From positions 1 through 36,412 of the forward strand of contig JBBROA010000031.1 of the NCBI GenBank assembly GCA_038229875.1: a stretch of 36,412 nt of DNA, given 5' to 3'. Below are positions 7,912 through 15,800 of this stretch, in pieces. The stretch's first letter is position 1. Every line of letters starts with the position of its first letter. The notes beneath the pieces are model-generated. The model searched no databases. It saw only the letters and a list, made by a program, of their open reading frames with translations, and was not told where the DNA came from. The DNA is from JALYUA01 sp038229875. Its GTDB lineage: Bacteria; Acidobacteriota; Thermoanaerobaculia; UBA5066; Gp7-AA6. The position numbers and the translations under genes are program-made.

Positions 7912-9030
7912 GTGCAAGACTCGCCTCACATGCCGGACCATTCGCTTCCTTCCGCGGCGCCGGGGAGGAGGCTCTCGCTTTTCTGGATCCTCCAGCTCGG
8001 CGGTTGGGGATTGTTCGGCGCGGGGATGTTCGTGGCCGGCTTGTCGGTCTTTCCCCTGTTCGAAGACACGTGCCTGAAGTCGAGCCTGACTCTCTGCGGC
8101 TTCGCCGCGAGCCTGTTGCTTCGCTTCCTCTATCGCGCGGAGGCGAAGCTGCGAGTTCCGATCGCGGCGCAGGCCGCGATTCCCATCCCCGCGTCCTTCG
8201 GGGCCGCTGCGGTGTGGATGGCTGTGCACCACGTCGCGATCGCGGCGATCTTAGGCGGCGGGAAGCGCCACGGATTCCACCTCGATTGGAAGGGGTTCCC
8301 GGACTTCACCAATACCATCTATTACTTCTTCGTCCTTCTCGCCTGGAGCGTTCTCTACTACGGGGTCCAGGCCGGTCTCGATCTCTCCGCCGAACGCGAA
8401 CGTTTGAGGAAATCCGAGGCGCTCGGACGGGAAGCGCGGCTCCACGCGCTCCAGCTCCAGTTGAGCCCCCATTTCCTGTTCAACGGGCTGAACGCAATCT
8501 CGACGCTCGTGCACGACGGTCGAAACGCCGAAGCGAACCGGATGCTCTCGCGACTATCGGATTTTCTGCGCGCCACGCTCGACCGGCCGACCACGATGGA
8601 GGTCCTGCTGGACGAGGAGATCGAGCTCGCCCGCCGATACCTCGAAATCGAGCAGATCCGGTTCGGAGACCGGCTGAGGCTCGACATCCTGGTGCCGTCG
8701 GAGACCCGCCGCGCGCTCGTGCCGCCGCTCATCCTGCAGCCGATCGTCGAGAACGCGGTGCGTCACGGCATCCTCCCGCGCGAAGGGGGCGGCACGCTTT
8801 CGATTCGAGCCGCCCACTCCGATGGATGGCTCACGCTCGGGGTCTCGGACGACGGGCCCGGGCTGCCGGAGCGGGCGGTTCCCGCGGGCGTGGGGCTCGC
8901 GAACACACGCGCGCGGCTCGCGGAGCTCTACGGAGGGCTCGCGGAGCTTTCGTTCGCCGCGGTCGCGACCGGCGGGCTCGCGGTCTCCATCCGCATCCCC
9001 TTTCGTACCGCCGTTTCCGGGGCGGCGTGA
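7912..9030 (+). CDS. LytS/YehU-type sensor histidine kinase
   Basis: A membrane sensor of 372 residues. The first 150 residues contain about four hydrophobic helices and no recognisable ligand domain. The kinase part follows the His_kinase (LytS) pattern: HALQLQLSPHFLFNGLNAI with the phosphorylated His at about residue 187 (codon 8470-8472), and an ATPase part with ILQPIVENAVRHG, DDGPGLP and GVGLANTRARL. The GTG at 7912 has GAGGGCG upstream; an ATG at 7930 is an alternative. It is followed with one intervening base by its LytTR partner, so they form a two-component system. The signal is unknown. Confidence 0.93.
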   Translation: MQDSPHMPDHSLPSAAPGRRLSLFWILQLGGWGLFGAGMFVAGLSVFPLFEDTCLKSSLTLCGFAASLLLRFLYRAEAKLRVPIAAQAAIPIPASFGAAAVWMAVHHVAIAAILGGGKRHGFHLDWKGFPDFTNTIYYFFVLLAWSVLYYGVQAGLDLSAERERLRKSEALGREARLHALQLQLSPHFLFNGLNAISTLVHDGRNAEANRMLSRLSDFLRATLDRPTTMEVLLDEEIELARRYLEIEQIRFGDRLRLDILVPSETRRALVPPLILQPIVENAVRHGILPREGGGTLSIRAAHSDGWLTLGVSDDGPGLPERAVPAGVGLANTRARLAELYGGLAELSFAAVATGGLAVSIRIPFRTAVSGAA

Positions 9031-9031
9031 C

Positions 9032-9823
9032 GTGACTCTCCGAGCAGTGGTCGCAGATGATGAGGCGCTCGGCCGGCGCGGGATCGTGTCCCGGCTCGCG
9101 AAGGCCGACGCGGTTGAGGTCGTCGCGCAATGCGGGAACGGCCGCGAGACGATCGAAGCAGTCCGGGCCCTGCGCCCCGACCTGCTGTTTTTGGACGTCC
9201 AGATGCCGGGTTTTGACGGGTTCGAGGTGGTGCGCGCCCTGCCCGGGGATCTCCGCCCGCACGTGATCTTCGTGACCGCGTGGGACCGCCACGCGCTTCG
9301 CGCGTTCGAGGTCCAGGCGCTCGACTACCTGGTCAAGCCTATCGACGACGAAAGATTCGCTCAGGCCCTCGCTCGCGCCCGACGCGCCATCGCGGAAAAA
9401 CGGGACGGAGAGATCGGCCGGCGCGTCCTCGCCGTTGTCGGAGGAGACGCTCGCCCGGTGGAAGGGGAGAAGACCCACCCTCCGGGCGCGATCCCGGGGT
9501 GCTTCGTCATTCGCGACCGCGGCCGCGTCGCTTTCGTTCGCCATTCGGACGTCGAGTGGATCGAGGCAGCGGGTGACTACGTGAGGTTGCACGCGCGAGA
9601 GCAGTCCTGGCTGACGCGCGACACGCTTTCTGCAGTCGAGAAGCGTCTCGACCCCCGGAAATTTCTGCGCATCCATCGGTCGACGATCGTGCGGCTCGAC
9701 AGGATCCGGGAGCTCCGGCCCTTCGAGAACGGGGACGCCGCCGTTCACCTCACAGACGGCCTCGAGCTCCGTGCCAGCCGGAGCTACCGGAGCGCGCTGG
9801 CGCGGCTGATCCGCCCCCGCTGA
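9032..9823 (+). CDS. LytTR-family response regulator
   Basis: A protein of 263 residues from GTG 9032, just past the kinase stop. Residues 1-120 are a receiver domain: VVADDEALGR acidic pocket, LFLDVQMPG with the phosphorylated Asp at about residue 55 (codon 9194-9196), FVTAWD and DYLVKPID with the conserved Lys. A linker leads to a C-terminal LytTR DNA-binding domain with DVEWIEAAGDYVRLH, FLRIHRSTIVRLDRI and ELRASRSYR. It is the output partner of the adjacent kinase. The nearest candidate target is the DUF5916 gene 88 bases downstream, although I could not find a convincing pair of LytTR half-sites in that spacer. Confidence 0.94.
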   Translation: MTLRAVVADDEALGRRGIVSRLAKADAVEVVAQCGNGRETIEAVRALRPDLLFLDVQMPGFDGFEVVRALPGDLRPHVIFVTAWDRHALRAFEVQALDYLVKPIDDERFAQALARARRAIAEKRDGEIGRRVLAVVGGDARPVEGEKTHPPGAIPGCFVIRDRGRVAFVRHSDVEWIEAAGDYVRLHAREQSWLTRDTLSAVEKRLDPRKFLRIHRSTIVRLDRIRELRPFENGDAAVHLTDGLELRASRSYRSALARLIRPR

Positions 9824-9911
9824 TCGTCCGCTTCCCCCCGTTCGCCGCACGGGCGCCCCGGCTGGTCTCAGACCGCGTTCCAGCCCCGCCGCCGCCGCCT
9901 ACGCTCGCGGC

Positions 9912-12182
9912 ATGGCTCTTTGTGGTTTCAGGCGGACCGGCATTCGCATCCCCGCCTTCGCGACCGTACTGCTGTTCACGGGAAATGCCAGCGCGCTTCG
10001 CGCCGAGGATCCCCGCGCGGCGCCCCGCCAGGCGCCGATCGCGGTGCCGAAGCTTGCAGCGCCGATCCGGATCTCCGGCGACCTTTCCGATCCCGGCTGG
10101 GCGAGCGCCGCCCCCGTGACCGAGTTCTTCGAGGTCGATCCGGGCGACAACACGCCGCCCGTCGTGCCGACGACGGCGTACCTCGCCTGGGACGATGATT
10201 TCTTCTACGTGGGTTTTCGCTGCGGGGATCCCGATCCGGCGCGGATCCGCGCGCCGTACGTGGATCGCGACAACGTGTTCACGGACCAGGATCTCGTGGC
10301 CGTGCTGCTCGACACGCGGGGGGACGGAAGGTCTGCCATCCAGCTGCGGGTGAACCCGCGGGGGATTCAGGCCGACGCGGTGAATACGGAGGCGGCCGGG
10401 ACGGAAGACTACTCGCCTGATTTCTTCTACGAGTCCGCGGCGCGGATCGGCCCCGCCGGCTGGACGGCGGAGATCCGGATTCCATTCTCTACCCTGCGGT
10501 ACCCGAACGCCGACCCACAGACCTGGGGGATCCTGCTGTTCCGGAACTATCCGAGGGGCGATCGGCGGCGCATGTTCTCGTCGCCTCAGCCGCGGGGCTC
10601 CAGCTGCTTTCTCTGCCATCAGCGAAGGCTCGAGGGACTGGCCGGCCTTCCGTCGGGCGCGCATTACGTCGTCGCGCCGTTCGGCACCGTGCGCGGGCAG
10701 GCGGCGAGCGGCGTCGCGAACGGGGGGCTCGAGAGCGGCCCGGTTCGCGCGGACGGCGGCGTCGACGCGAAGTTCGTCCCGGGGCCGGACACCGCGATCG
10801 ACGCGACGTTGAATCCGGATTTCTCCCAGATCGAGTCCGACGTCGCGCAGATCCGGGTCAACCAGCGCTTCGCCTTGTTCTATCCGGAAAAGCGTCCGTT
10901 TTTCCTGGAGCGCGTCGACCTTCTGCAGACGCCGATCTCCGCGGTGTACACCCGGACGATCACGTCGCCGCGCTGGGGCGCCCGCGTCACCGGCGAGTCG
11001 GGAAGCACCAGCTACACGGCACTCGTGACCCAGGACCGCGGCGGAGGCAGCGTCGTCATTCCGGGGCCCGAGTTCTCGATGCTGGCTCCGCAGGACGCCT
11101 CATCCTTCGCCGGGATCGCCCGGGTGCGGCAGGCGCTCGGAAAGTCCTTCGCGGGACTGCTCGCCACGGACCGGGAGACGCGCGACGGCAGCCATAATCG
11201 TGTCTTCGGGCCTGACTTTCAGTGGCGCCCCGGAGACGCGGACGTCGTGACAGGTCAACTTCTGATCAGCGAGACGCGGGATCCCGATCTCCGGCCGGCG
11301 GGAACAGGAAGAGCGACGCGGAAGGACGTGGGCTCTTTCCTCTCCTGGTCTCGGACAACGCGAAGATTCGATTCCTTCGCGGAGTACCAGGATTTTGGAG
11401 AACGGTTTCGCGCCGACGACGGGTTCGTGCCTCAGGCCGGGTTCCGGCGGGCGCACGGCTACGCGGGATGGAGCTTCTATCCGAGCGGCCTCTTCTGGCA
11501 CGTCCGGCCGGTCGTCGCGGCGGAGTATTCGGCGGGGCCTCGAGGCGACCTCCTCTTTCGCCAGCTGTTTGCCGGCGTCGGATTCGACGGGAAGTGGCGC
11601 TCGGTCGGCGAGCTGAACTATCGCTCCGACCGTGTCCGAACGGGCGGCCGCGTGCTCGAGAGAAACCAGGTGACCTTTCTGCTCGACGGGAGCCCGTCGC
11701 GTTTCGTCCCTCACGTGGCGCTCTCGGGGGAGCTCGGGGACGAGATCGACTTCGAGGGACATCGGCCGGGCACCGGAGGCGAGGTGAAGGCGCAGGTGAC
11801 CCTCCGTCTCGTGGACCACCTGGAGCTCCGCTTCGACGGCGATCGAAGCTGGGTGAACGTCTCCCGGGCGGGAGGAGCGCGGAAGCGGCTGTTCACGGCG
11901 GACGTCGCTCGCCTGAAAGCGACCTGGACGTTCACGGCGCGATGCTTTCTGCGGGCGATCGGCCAGTGGGTGGAAACGAGAAGCGACCCCGACATCGGGG
12001 CGGCGTCCTCCTTGCGGAGGGCGGGCGGCTTCGAGACGTCGGCGCTCTTCGGCTACCGGGTCAACTGGCAGACCGTGCTGTTCGCCGGCTACGGGGACGA
12101 CCGCGCCCTGTCCGAGAAAGGCGATCTGGAGCGGCGCGGAAGACAGTTCTTCCTTAAGTTGTCCTGGGCGTTTGCACGGTAG
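9912..12182 (+). CDS. DUF5916 / CBM9-like outer-surface protein
   Basis: A secreted protein of 756 residues. Residues 1-30 form a signal peptide (basic start, hydrophobic core, NASALRAED). Residues 45-220 resemble a family 9 carbohydrate-binding-like sandwich (ISGDLSDPGWASA, TAYLAWDDDFFYVGFRCGD, GWTAEIRIPFSTLRY). The rest matches DUF5916, with FNPD-like DATLNPDFSQIESD, RFALFYPEKRPFFLE and TSPRWGARVTGESG, followed by long alternating strands that look like an outer-membrane beta-barrel. Between the domains is SCFLCHQ (C232, C235, H236), which reads as a CxxCH heme c motif. The role is unknown; the family is often found with polymer-degrading or TonB systems. No clear ribosome site is seen at the ATG. 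Confidence 0.88.
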   Translation: MALCGFRRTGIRIPAFATVLLFTGNASALRAEDPRAAPRQAPIAVPKLAAPIRISGDLSDPGWASAAPVTEFFEVDPGDNTPPVVPTTAYLAWDDDFFYVGFRCGDPDPARIRAPYVDRDNVFTDQDLVAVLLDTRGDGRSAIQLRVNPRGIQADAVNTEAAGTEDYSPDFFYESAARIGPAGWTAEIRIPFSTLRYPNADPQTWGILLFRNYPRGDRRRMFSSPQPRGSSCFLCHQRRLEGLAGLPSGAHYVVAPFGTVRGQAASGVANGGLESGPVRADGGVDAKFVPGPDTAIDATLNPDFSQIESDVAQIRVNQRFALFYPEKRPFFLERVDLLQTPISAVYTRTITSPRWGARVTGESGSTSYTALVTQDRGGGSVVIPGPEFSMLAPQDASSFAGIARVRQALGKSFAGLLATDRETRDGSHNRVFGPDFQWRPGDADVVTGQLLISETRDPDLRPAGTGRATRKDVGSFLSWSRTTRRFDSFAEYQDFGERFRADDGFVPQAGFRRAHGYAGWSFYPSGLFWHVRPVVAAEYSAGPRGDLLFRQLFAGVGFDGKWRSVGELNYRSDRVRTGGRVLERNQVTFLLDGSPSRFVPHVALSGELGDEIDFEGHRPGTGGEVKAQVTLRLVDHLELRFDGDRSWVNVSRAGGARKRLFTADVARLKATWTFTARCFLRAIGQWVETRSDPDIGAASSLRRAGGFETSALFGYRVNWQTVLFAGYGDDRALSEKGDLERRGRQFFLKLSWAFAR

Positions 12183-12212
12183 CGTTAGATGTTGCCTTCG
12201 CCGCTCTGACGC

Positions 12213-12240
12213 GGGGTGAGAGGTGAGGGGTGAGGTCAGT
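12213..12240 (+). repeat. Heptad tandem repeat after the DUF5916 gene
   Basis: Four 7-base units in a row: GGGGTGA, GAGGTGA, GGGGTGA and the decayed GGTCAGT. They lie 30 bases after the DUF5916 stop, between convergent genes. Similar heptads occur at 13697, 25674 and 34391. A short direct repeat (GCAGGAACAA twice, about 12244-12264) follows. Confidence 0.75.
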
Positions 12241-12272
12241 GGCGCAGGAACAACGCAGGAACAAGAAGCCGT

Positions 12273-12315
12273 ACCCACCGGTATCCGGCGGGTTTGCCGG
12301 AGACCGTGGGTTTTA
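12273..12315 (+). terminator. Candidate terminator hairpin between convergent genes
   Basis: An outer stem ACCCAC/GTGGGT (12273-12278 with 12306-12311) encloses an inner stem TCCGGC/GCCGGA (12284-12289 with 12296-12301) with the loop GGGTTT. It is followed by TTTTA on the plus strand, so it could stop transcription leaving the DUF5916 gene. It overlaps the stop codon of mqnE on the other strand. The T run is short and the two stems are separated by unpaired bases, so strength is uncertain. Confidence 0.45.
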
Positions 12316-13452
12316 GACGAGGGCCGGTGCGGCAGCGGGAACCGGGGCGACGGCTTCCCGGATTACGCGGTGGTAGGTCGAGTCCCGTTCGAAGGGCTCG
12401 CGGCCCGATTCGCGGATCACGCGCTCGAAATCGGCGCGCGTCATCCCGGACGCCGTCGTCGCTCCGGCGGCGTGCGTGATCGTCTCGTCGACGACCGTTC
12501 CCACGAGGTCGTCGGCGCCGAAGAAGAGCGCGATCTGCGCGAGCTTCGTCCCGATCTGGATCCAATACGCCTTCACGTGCGGGAAATTGTCCAGCAGGAG
12601 GCGGGACGCCGCGATCACGCGCAGGTCGAGCTGTCCGGAGGTCTCGGGGAGGTGAGCGAGCGGGGTGTTTTCCGGATGGAAGGCCAGCGGGATCAGTCCC
12701 GTGAAACCTCCCGTCTCGTCCTGCAGCGTCCGGAGCCGCAGGAGATGATCCACCCGATCCTCGACCGTCTCGACGCTCCCGTAGAGCATCGTCGCGTTGG
12801 TGCGCACTCCCTGAAGGTGGCACTCGCGGGCGATCGAAAGCCACTCCTCGCCGGTGATCTTGTTCGCGCAGATGATGTCGCGCACCCGTTTTTCGAAGAT
12901 CTCCGCGCCGCCGCCGGGACAGGAGTCCATGCCGGCCGCTTTCAACTCCGCGATGGTCTCGGGAATCGATTTCTTCCCGATGCGGGCGATCCAGTCGAGC
13001 TCGACCATCGTCCAGGCCTTCAGGTGCACGGCGGGGTAGCGCTCTTTCAAGGCGCGCAGGAGCCCCGTGTAGTACTCGAACGGCCAGGTCGGGTGAAGTC
13101 CTCCGACGATGTGGAATTCTGTGACGGCCTCCGAGTAGCCCTTGCCGGCCTCCTCGACCACCTCCGCGATTCCCATCTCGTACCCGCCGGGCTCGTTGAC
13201 CTTTTTCGCCCAGGCGCAGAGGGCGCAGTCCACCCAGCAGAGATTCGTGGGATTCAAGTATCGGTTGACGTTGTAGTACGCGACGTTGCCGTGCAGCCCC
13301 TCGCGCACGTGATTGGCGAGGCGGCCGAGCCCCAGAAAGTCGCGTGTCGTGAAGAGCGCGACGCCGTCGTCGAACGAGAGCCTCTCGCCCTCGAAGACTT
13401 TCCGGGCGATCGGCTCGAGCTCGGACCCGCGGAAGGAGGACAGGCCTGTCAC
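12313..13452 (-). CDS. mqnE: Aminofutalosine synthase MqnE (radical SAM)
   Basis: Radical SAM enzyme of the futalosine route to menaquinone; it joins 3-carboxyvinyl-oxybenzoate (from MqnA) to S-adenosylmethionine to give aminofutalosine. Using the GTG at 13452 it has 379 residues, the family length. That start overlaps the stop of the upstream CxxC gene as GTGA; the frame stays open further upstream but those residues are Arg/Pro-rich shadow. The 4Fe-4S motif is NLCWVDCALC (C72, C76, C79). Family-specific stretches include TEFHIVGGLHP, DSCPGGGAEIF, TMLYGSVETVEDRVDHLLRLR, QDETGGF and PLAFHPENT. It marks menaquinone made by the futalosine pathway; no other mqn genes are visible here. Confidence 0.93.
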   Translation of the reverse strand: MTGLSSFRGSELEPIARKVFEGERLSFDDGVALFTTRDFLGLGRLANHVREGLHGNVAYYNVNRYLNPTNLCWVDCALCAWAKKVNEPGGYEMGIAEVVEEAGKGYSEAVTEFHIVGGLHPTWPFEYYTGLLRALKERYPAVHLKAWTMVELDWIARIGKKSIPETIAELKAAGMDSCPGGGAEIFEKRVRDIICANKITGEEWLSIARECHLQGVRTNATMLYGSVETVEDRVDHLLRLRTLQDETGGFTGLIPLAFHPENTPLAHLPETSGQLDLRVIAASRLLLDNFPHVKAYWIQIGTKLAQIALFFGADDLVGTVVDETITHAAGATTASGMTRADFERVIRESGREPFERDSTYHRVIREAVAPVPAAAPALV

Positions 13453-13634
13453 GGGATGGCGGGCTTGGTCACCGGCTGGAACGGGGTCTCCGACTGCGGG
13501 GAGATCTGGTCCACGAACGGAGCCACGTAGCGGTAGCATTCCCAGCAGTACTTTTCCTGAGGATGGAACGTCCAGTCGACCACGCGGCCGACGGCGGGGA
13601 AATCGACGATCTCCTTGCCGCAGCGGTGGCACAT
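13449..13634 (-). CDS. Small CxxC/CxxC zinc-ribbon-like protein upstream of mqnE
   Basis: A 61-residue protein starting MCHRCGKEIVDF. It contains two cysteine pairs, CHRC and CWEC, about 30 residues apart, which is the spacing of a small zinc ribbon or rubredoxin-like knuckle, and a Pro/Gln-rich C-terminal tail. An upstream in-frame ATG (13673) would add 13 residues; I prefer the inner one because the conserved-looking part starts there, but neither has a strong ribosome site. Its stop overlaps the mqnE start (GTGA), so the two are probably translated together. I do not recognise a named family, and no function beyond metal binding is suggested. Confidence 0.65.
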   Translation of the reverse strand: MCHRCGKEIVDFPAVGRVVDWTFHPQEKYCWECYRYVAPFVDQISPQSETPFQPVTKPAIP

Positions 13635-13696
13635 ATCTTTCTCGCCGCGGACGAGACGCCAGACAGGACCCATGGGGGTAGCGTATCAGGCGTTCA

Positions 13697-13731
13697 GCGA
13701 CGGGCGACGGGCGACGGGCGAGAAGCGAGGC
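13697..13731 (+). repeat. Heptad tandem repeat downstream of the MFS gene
   Basis: Five 7-base units: GCGACGG three times in a row, then GCGAGAA and GCGAGGC. They lie between the MFS transporter 3' end and the small CxxC gene. The G-rich strand is the plus strand, although both flanking genes are on the minus strand. Confidence 0.75.
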
Positions 13732-13736
13732 TCGAG

Positions 13737-13754
13737 CCCCGGTCGAGACCGGGG
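13737..13754. terminator. GC hairpin after the MFS gene
   Basis: CCCCGGT (13737-13743) pairs perfectly with ACCGGGG (13748-13754) around a 4-base loop. It lies 5 bases beyond the MFS stop codon. There is no T run in either direction, so it may be an mRNA 3'-end stabiliser or a weak, factor-dependent terminator rather than a classical intrinsic terminator. Confidence 0.4.
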
Positions 13755-13759
13755 TTCAA

Positions 13760-14971
13760 TCAGGCCTTCTCTCTGTCTCCGCTCATCGATTTTCTGGCGA
13801 CGAGGAGGGCGGCGCATGCCGCGGCGGCGAGGGCCGAGCCGATTAAGAACGCGGTCTTCGGGCCGAAGAGCTTCCACCAGAGTCCGAAGAGGATCGAGGA
13901 GGGAAGCGCGGCGGCGCCGATGCCGCCGTGAAAGATTCCGTACGCGCGGCCGCGAAGCTTTTCTCCGACGAGATCCGCGATGAGCGCCCTCTCGGCGCCT
14001 TCGGTCAGCGCGAAGAAGAGCGCGTAGACCGCGAAGAGAGCCCACAGCGTCCGGGGCCCCGCCACCCAGGCGAAGCCCGCGTACGCGATCGCGTACACGG
14101 CCCAGCCGATCGCGACGCACGGGACGCGGCCGATACGGTCCGCGAGGATGCCTCCCGGGACGCCCGCCGCCGCCTTCACCGCGTGGAAGAAGGCCCACAG
14201 AAGGGGGATCTGCCAGAGCTCGACGCCGGAGTCCCGGGCCCGGAGGAGGAGAAAGGCGTCGGTCGAGTTCGCCAGCGCGAAGAGAATGAAAATCGCCGTC
14301 GCGATCTTGAAGCCTCGGGGGAGGGTTTGTCGCGGGGACCCTTCGCTGAGCGCCGGGATGGCGGCGGTCCGAACCGGGGCCTCGCGAACGCGCCAGATCA
14401 GCAGGGCTACTCCGACCGCGCCGGGAATCAAGGCGAGGAGGAACACGGTCCGCTCGTCGGGCGCGATGGTTTTCAAAAGGAGCGCGGCAACCAGCGGGCC
14501 GACCACAGCCCCGGCGTTGTCCATAGCGCGCTGAAGGCCGAAGGCGCGGCCCCGTCTGTCGGCGGGTACGAGGTCCGCCAGAAGCGCGTCGCGCGGCGCC
14601 GTGCGGATGCCTTTCCCGACCCGGTCCGCGAAGCGGATCGCGAACACCTGCATCCAGCTCGTCGCAAGGCCGACTAAGGGGCGCACGAGCCCCGCGAGCG
14701 TGTAACCGGCGACGACGAGTGGCTTGCGCCGGCCGGTCCTGTCGGCCCACCAGCCGGAGGCCATCTTCGTCACGGACGCCGTCGCTTCCGCGGCGCCCTC
14801 GATCAGACCGAGCGTCGCCGGACCGGCGCCCAGGGTGCGCGTCAAGAAATCCGGCAGCAGCGGATAGATCATGTCCGAAGCGAAGTCGGTGAGAAGAGAC
14901 ACCCACCCAAGGGTTACGACGGCCGGCGGGAGGGCCTCTTTGGATTCTTTGCTCGAATTTTTTACGGACAT
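13760..14971 (-). CDS. Major facilitator superfamily transporter
   Basis: An integral membrane protein of 403 residues with about twelve hydrophobic helices. The MFS loop 2-3 signature is present as GWWADRTGRRKPLV, and a related repeat GGILADRIGRVPCV follows in the second half. Conserved helix 1 residues appear as SLLTDFASDMIYPLLPDFL, a pattern seen in uncharacterised drug/sugar efflux-like MFS proteins. The substrate cannot be told from sequence. The gene is divergent from recO across only 50 bases of relatively AT-rich spacer, which must hold both promoters. Downstream on the same strand come a hairpin, heptad repeats, the CxxC gene and mqnE, so co-transcription is possible but not shown. 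Confidence 0.88.
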   Translation of the reverse strand: MSVKNSSKESKEALPPAVVTLGWVSLLTDFASDMIYPLLPDFLTRTLGAGPATLGLIEGAAEATASVTKMASGWWADRTGRRKPLVVAGYTLAGLVRPLVGLATSWMQVFAIRFADRVGKGIRTAPRDALLADLVPADRRGRAFGLQRAMDNAGAVVGPLVAALLLKTIAPDERTVFLLALIPGAVGVALLIWRVREAPVRTAAIPALSEGSPRQTLPRGFKIATAIFILFALANSTDAFLLLRARDSGVELWQIPLLWAFFHAVKAAAGVPGGILADRIGRVPCVAIGWAVYAIAYAGFAWVAGPRTLWALFAVYALFFALTEGAERALIADLVGEKLRGRAYGIFHGGIGAAALPSSILFGLWWKLFGPKTAFLIGSALAAAACAALLVARKSMSGDREKA

Positions 14972-15021
14972 TCAGCCACAATGCCTTAATTTATTCGGTA
15001 AAACGCCGTCACGCTTACCCC

Positions 15022-15780
15022 ATGATAATCGCAGCTGTGCGCCACCAGGCTTCGGACGCGTTCATTCTCGGGACCTACCCGCTGCGGGAGCGCGATCGGA
15101 TCGTCGTTTTTCTGACGCGGGACGCGGGGAAGAAGCGGGGCGTGGCCCGCGGGTCGCGAGGTCCGAAGAGCGCCTTCTCGGGCGCGCTCGAGCCGATGAC
15201 GGAGGCGCGGGTCCTCTACTTCGAAAAGGAGGGCCAGGAGCTCGTCTCGCTCGACTCGGCGGATGTGATCCGGTCGTCGTTTCCGCTCGCGAAGGACCTC
15301 GACCGAGGGCTTCTTCTTTCCGCGTTCGCCGATTCGCTCCAGACGTTCGTCTCGGACTCGGATCCCGCGGAGCCCTTCTACCGGCTGGCGCGTCACGTGA
15401 TCGACGGTCTCTTTGCGGGGGCCCCGACCGACGCGGTCGCCGCCTACTTCGACGTGTGGATCCTGAAGCTGTCGGGGCTCTTTCCGAGCCCGGCGGAGTG
15501 CGCCGTCTGTGGCGCGCCTCTCCCCGCGGAAGGCGCGCTTCTGTTCGACGAGACGCGCCCGGGGTTCGTGCACACCGAATGCCGACGGGGGGAGGCGCAG
15601 CGGGTGAGTCCTGCGGGGCGCCAGGCACTTGCCCGGATCCTGAGCTCCCCGCTCGATCCTTCCACGAAGATCGCGGGCCTCTTCGAAGTGTCGTCCGTCG
15701 CCCGGCGCGCGCGGCGCCACTTCCTCGGCCACGAGCTCAAGTCCCAGCGGGTGCTGGCCGAGCTGCGCGAGGACCGGTAG
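15022..15780 (+). CDS. recO: DNA repair protein RecO
   Basis: Recombination mediator that works with RecF/RecR to load RecA on gapped DNA. It has 252 residues, the normal length. The N-terminal OB-fold part has ASDAFILGTYPLRERDRIVVFLTRDAGKKRGVARG-type residues, with the GVARGSRGPKSAFSGALEPM segment typical of the family. The C-terminal helical part contains a zinc-binding site: CAVCGAPL plus a later cysteine in HTEC. It is followed after 20 bases by glyQ, and the order recO-glyQ-glyS-ppdK suggests one transcription unit. Upstream is the divergent MFS gene. The ribosome site at the ATG is weak. Confidence 0.9.
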   Translation: MIIAAVRHQASDAFILGTYPLRERDRIVVFLTRDAGKKRGVARGSRGPKSAFSGALEPMTEARVLYFEKEGQELVSLDSADVIRSSFPLAKDLDRGLLLSAFADSLQTFVSDSDPAEPFYRLARHVIDGLFAGAPTDAVAAYFDVWILKLSGLFPSPAECAVCGAPLPAEGALLFDETRPGFVHTECRRGEAQRVSPAGRQALARILSSPLDPSTKIAGLFEVSSVARRARRHFLGHELKSQRVLAELREDR

Positions 15781-15800
15781 CTCGCGGTAAACTCGAATCA

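Noticed and set aside
9824..9911. LytTR binding sites before the DUF5916 gene
   Set aside because: Two GTTC-type half-sites exist but are about 37 bases apart, not the expected spacing.
13453..13632. N-terminal extension of MqnE upstream of GTG 13452
   Set aside because: The added residues are Arg/Pro-rich and unlike the family, and they overlap the better-supported CxxC gene in another frame.
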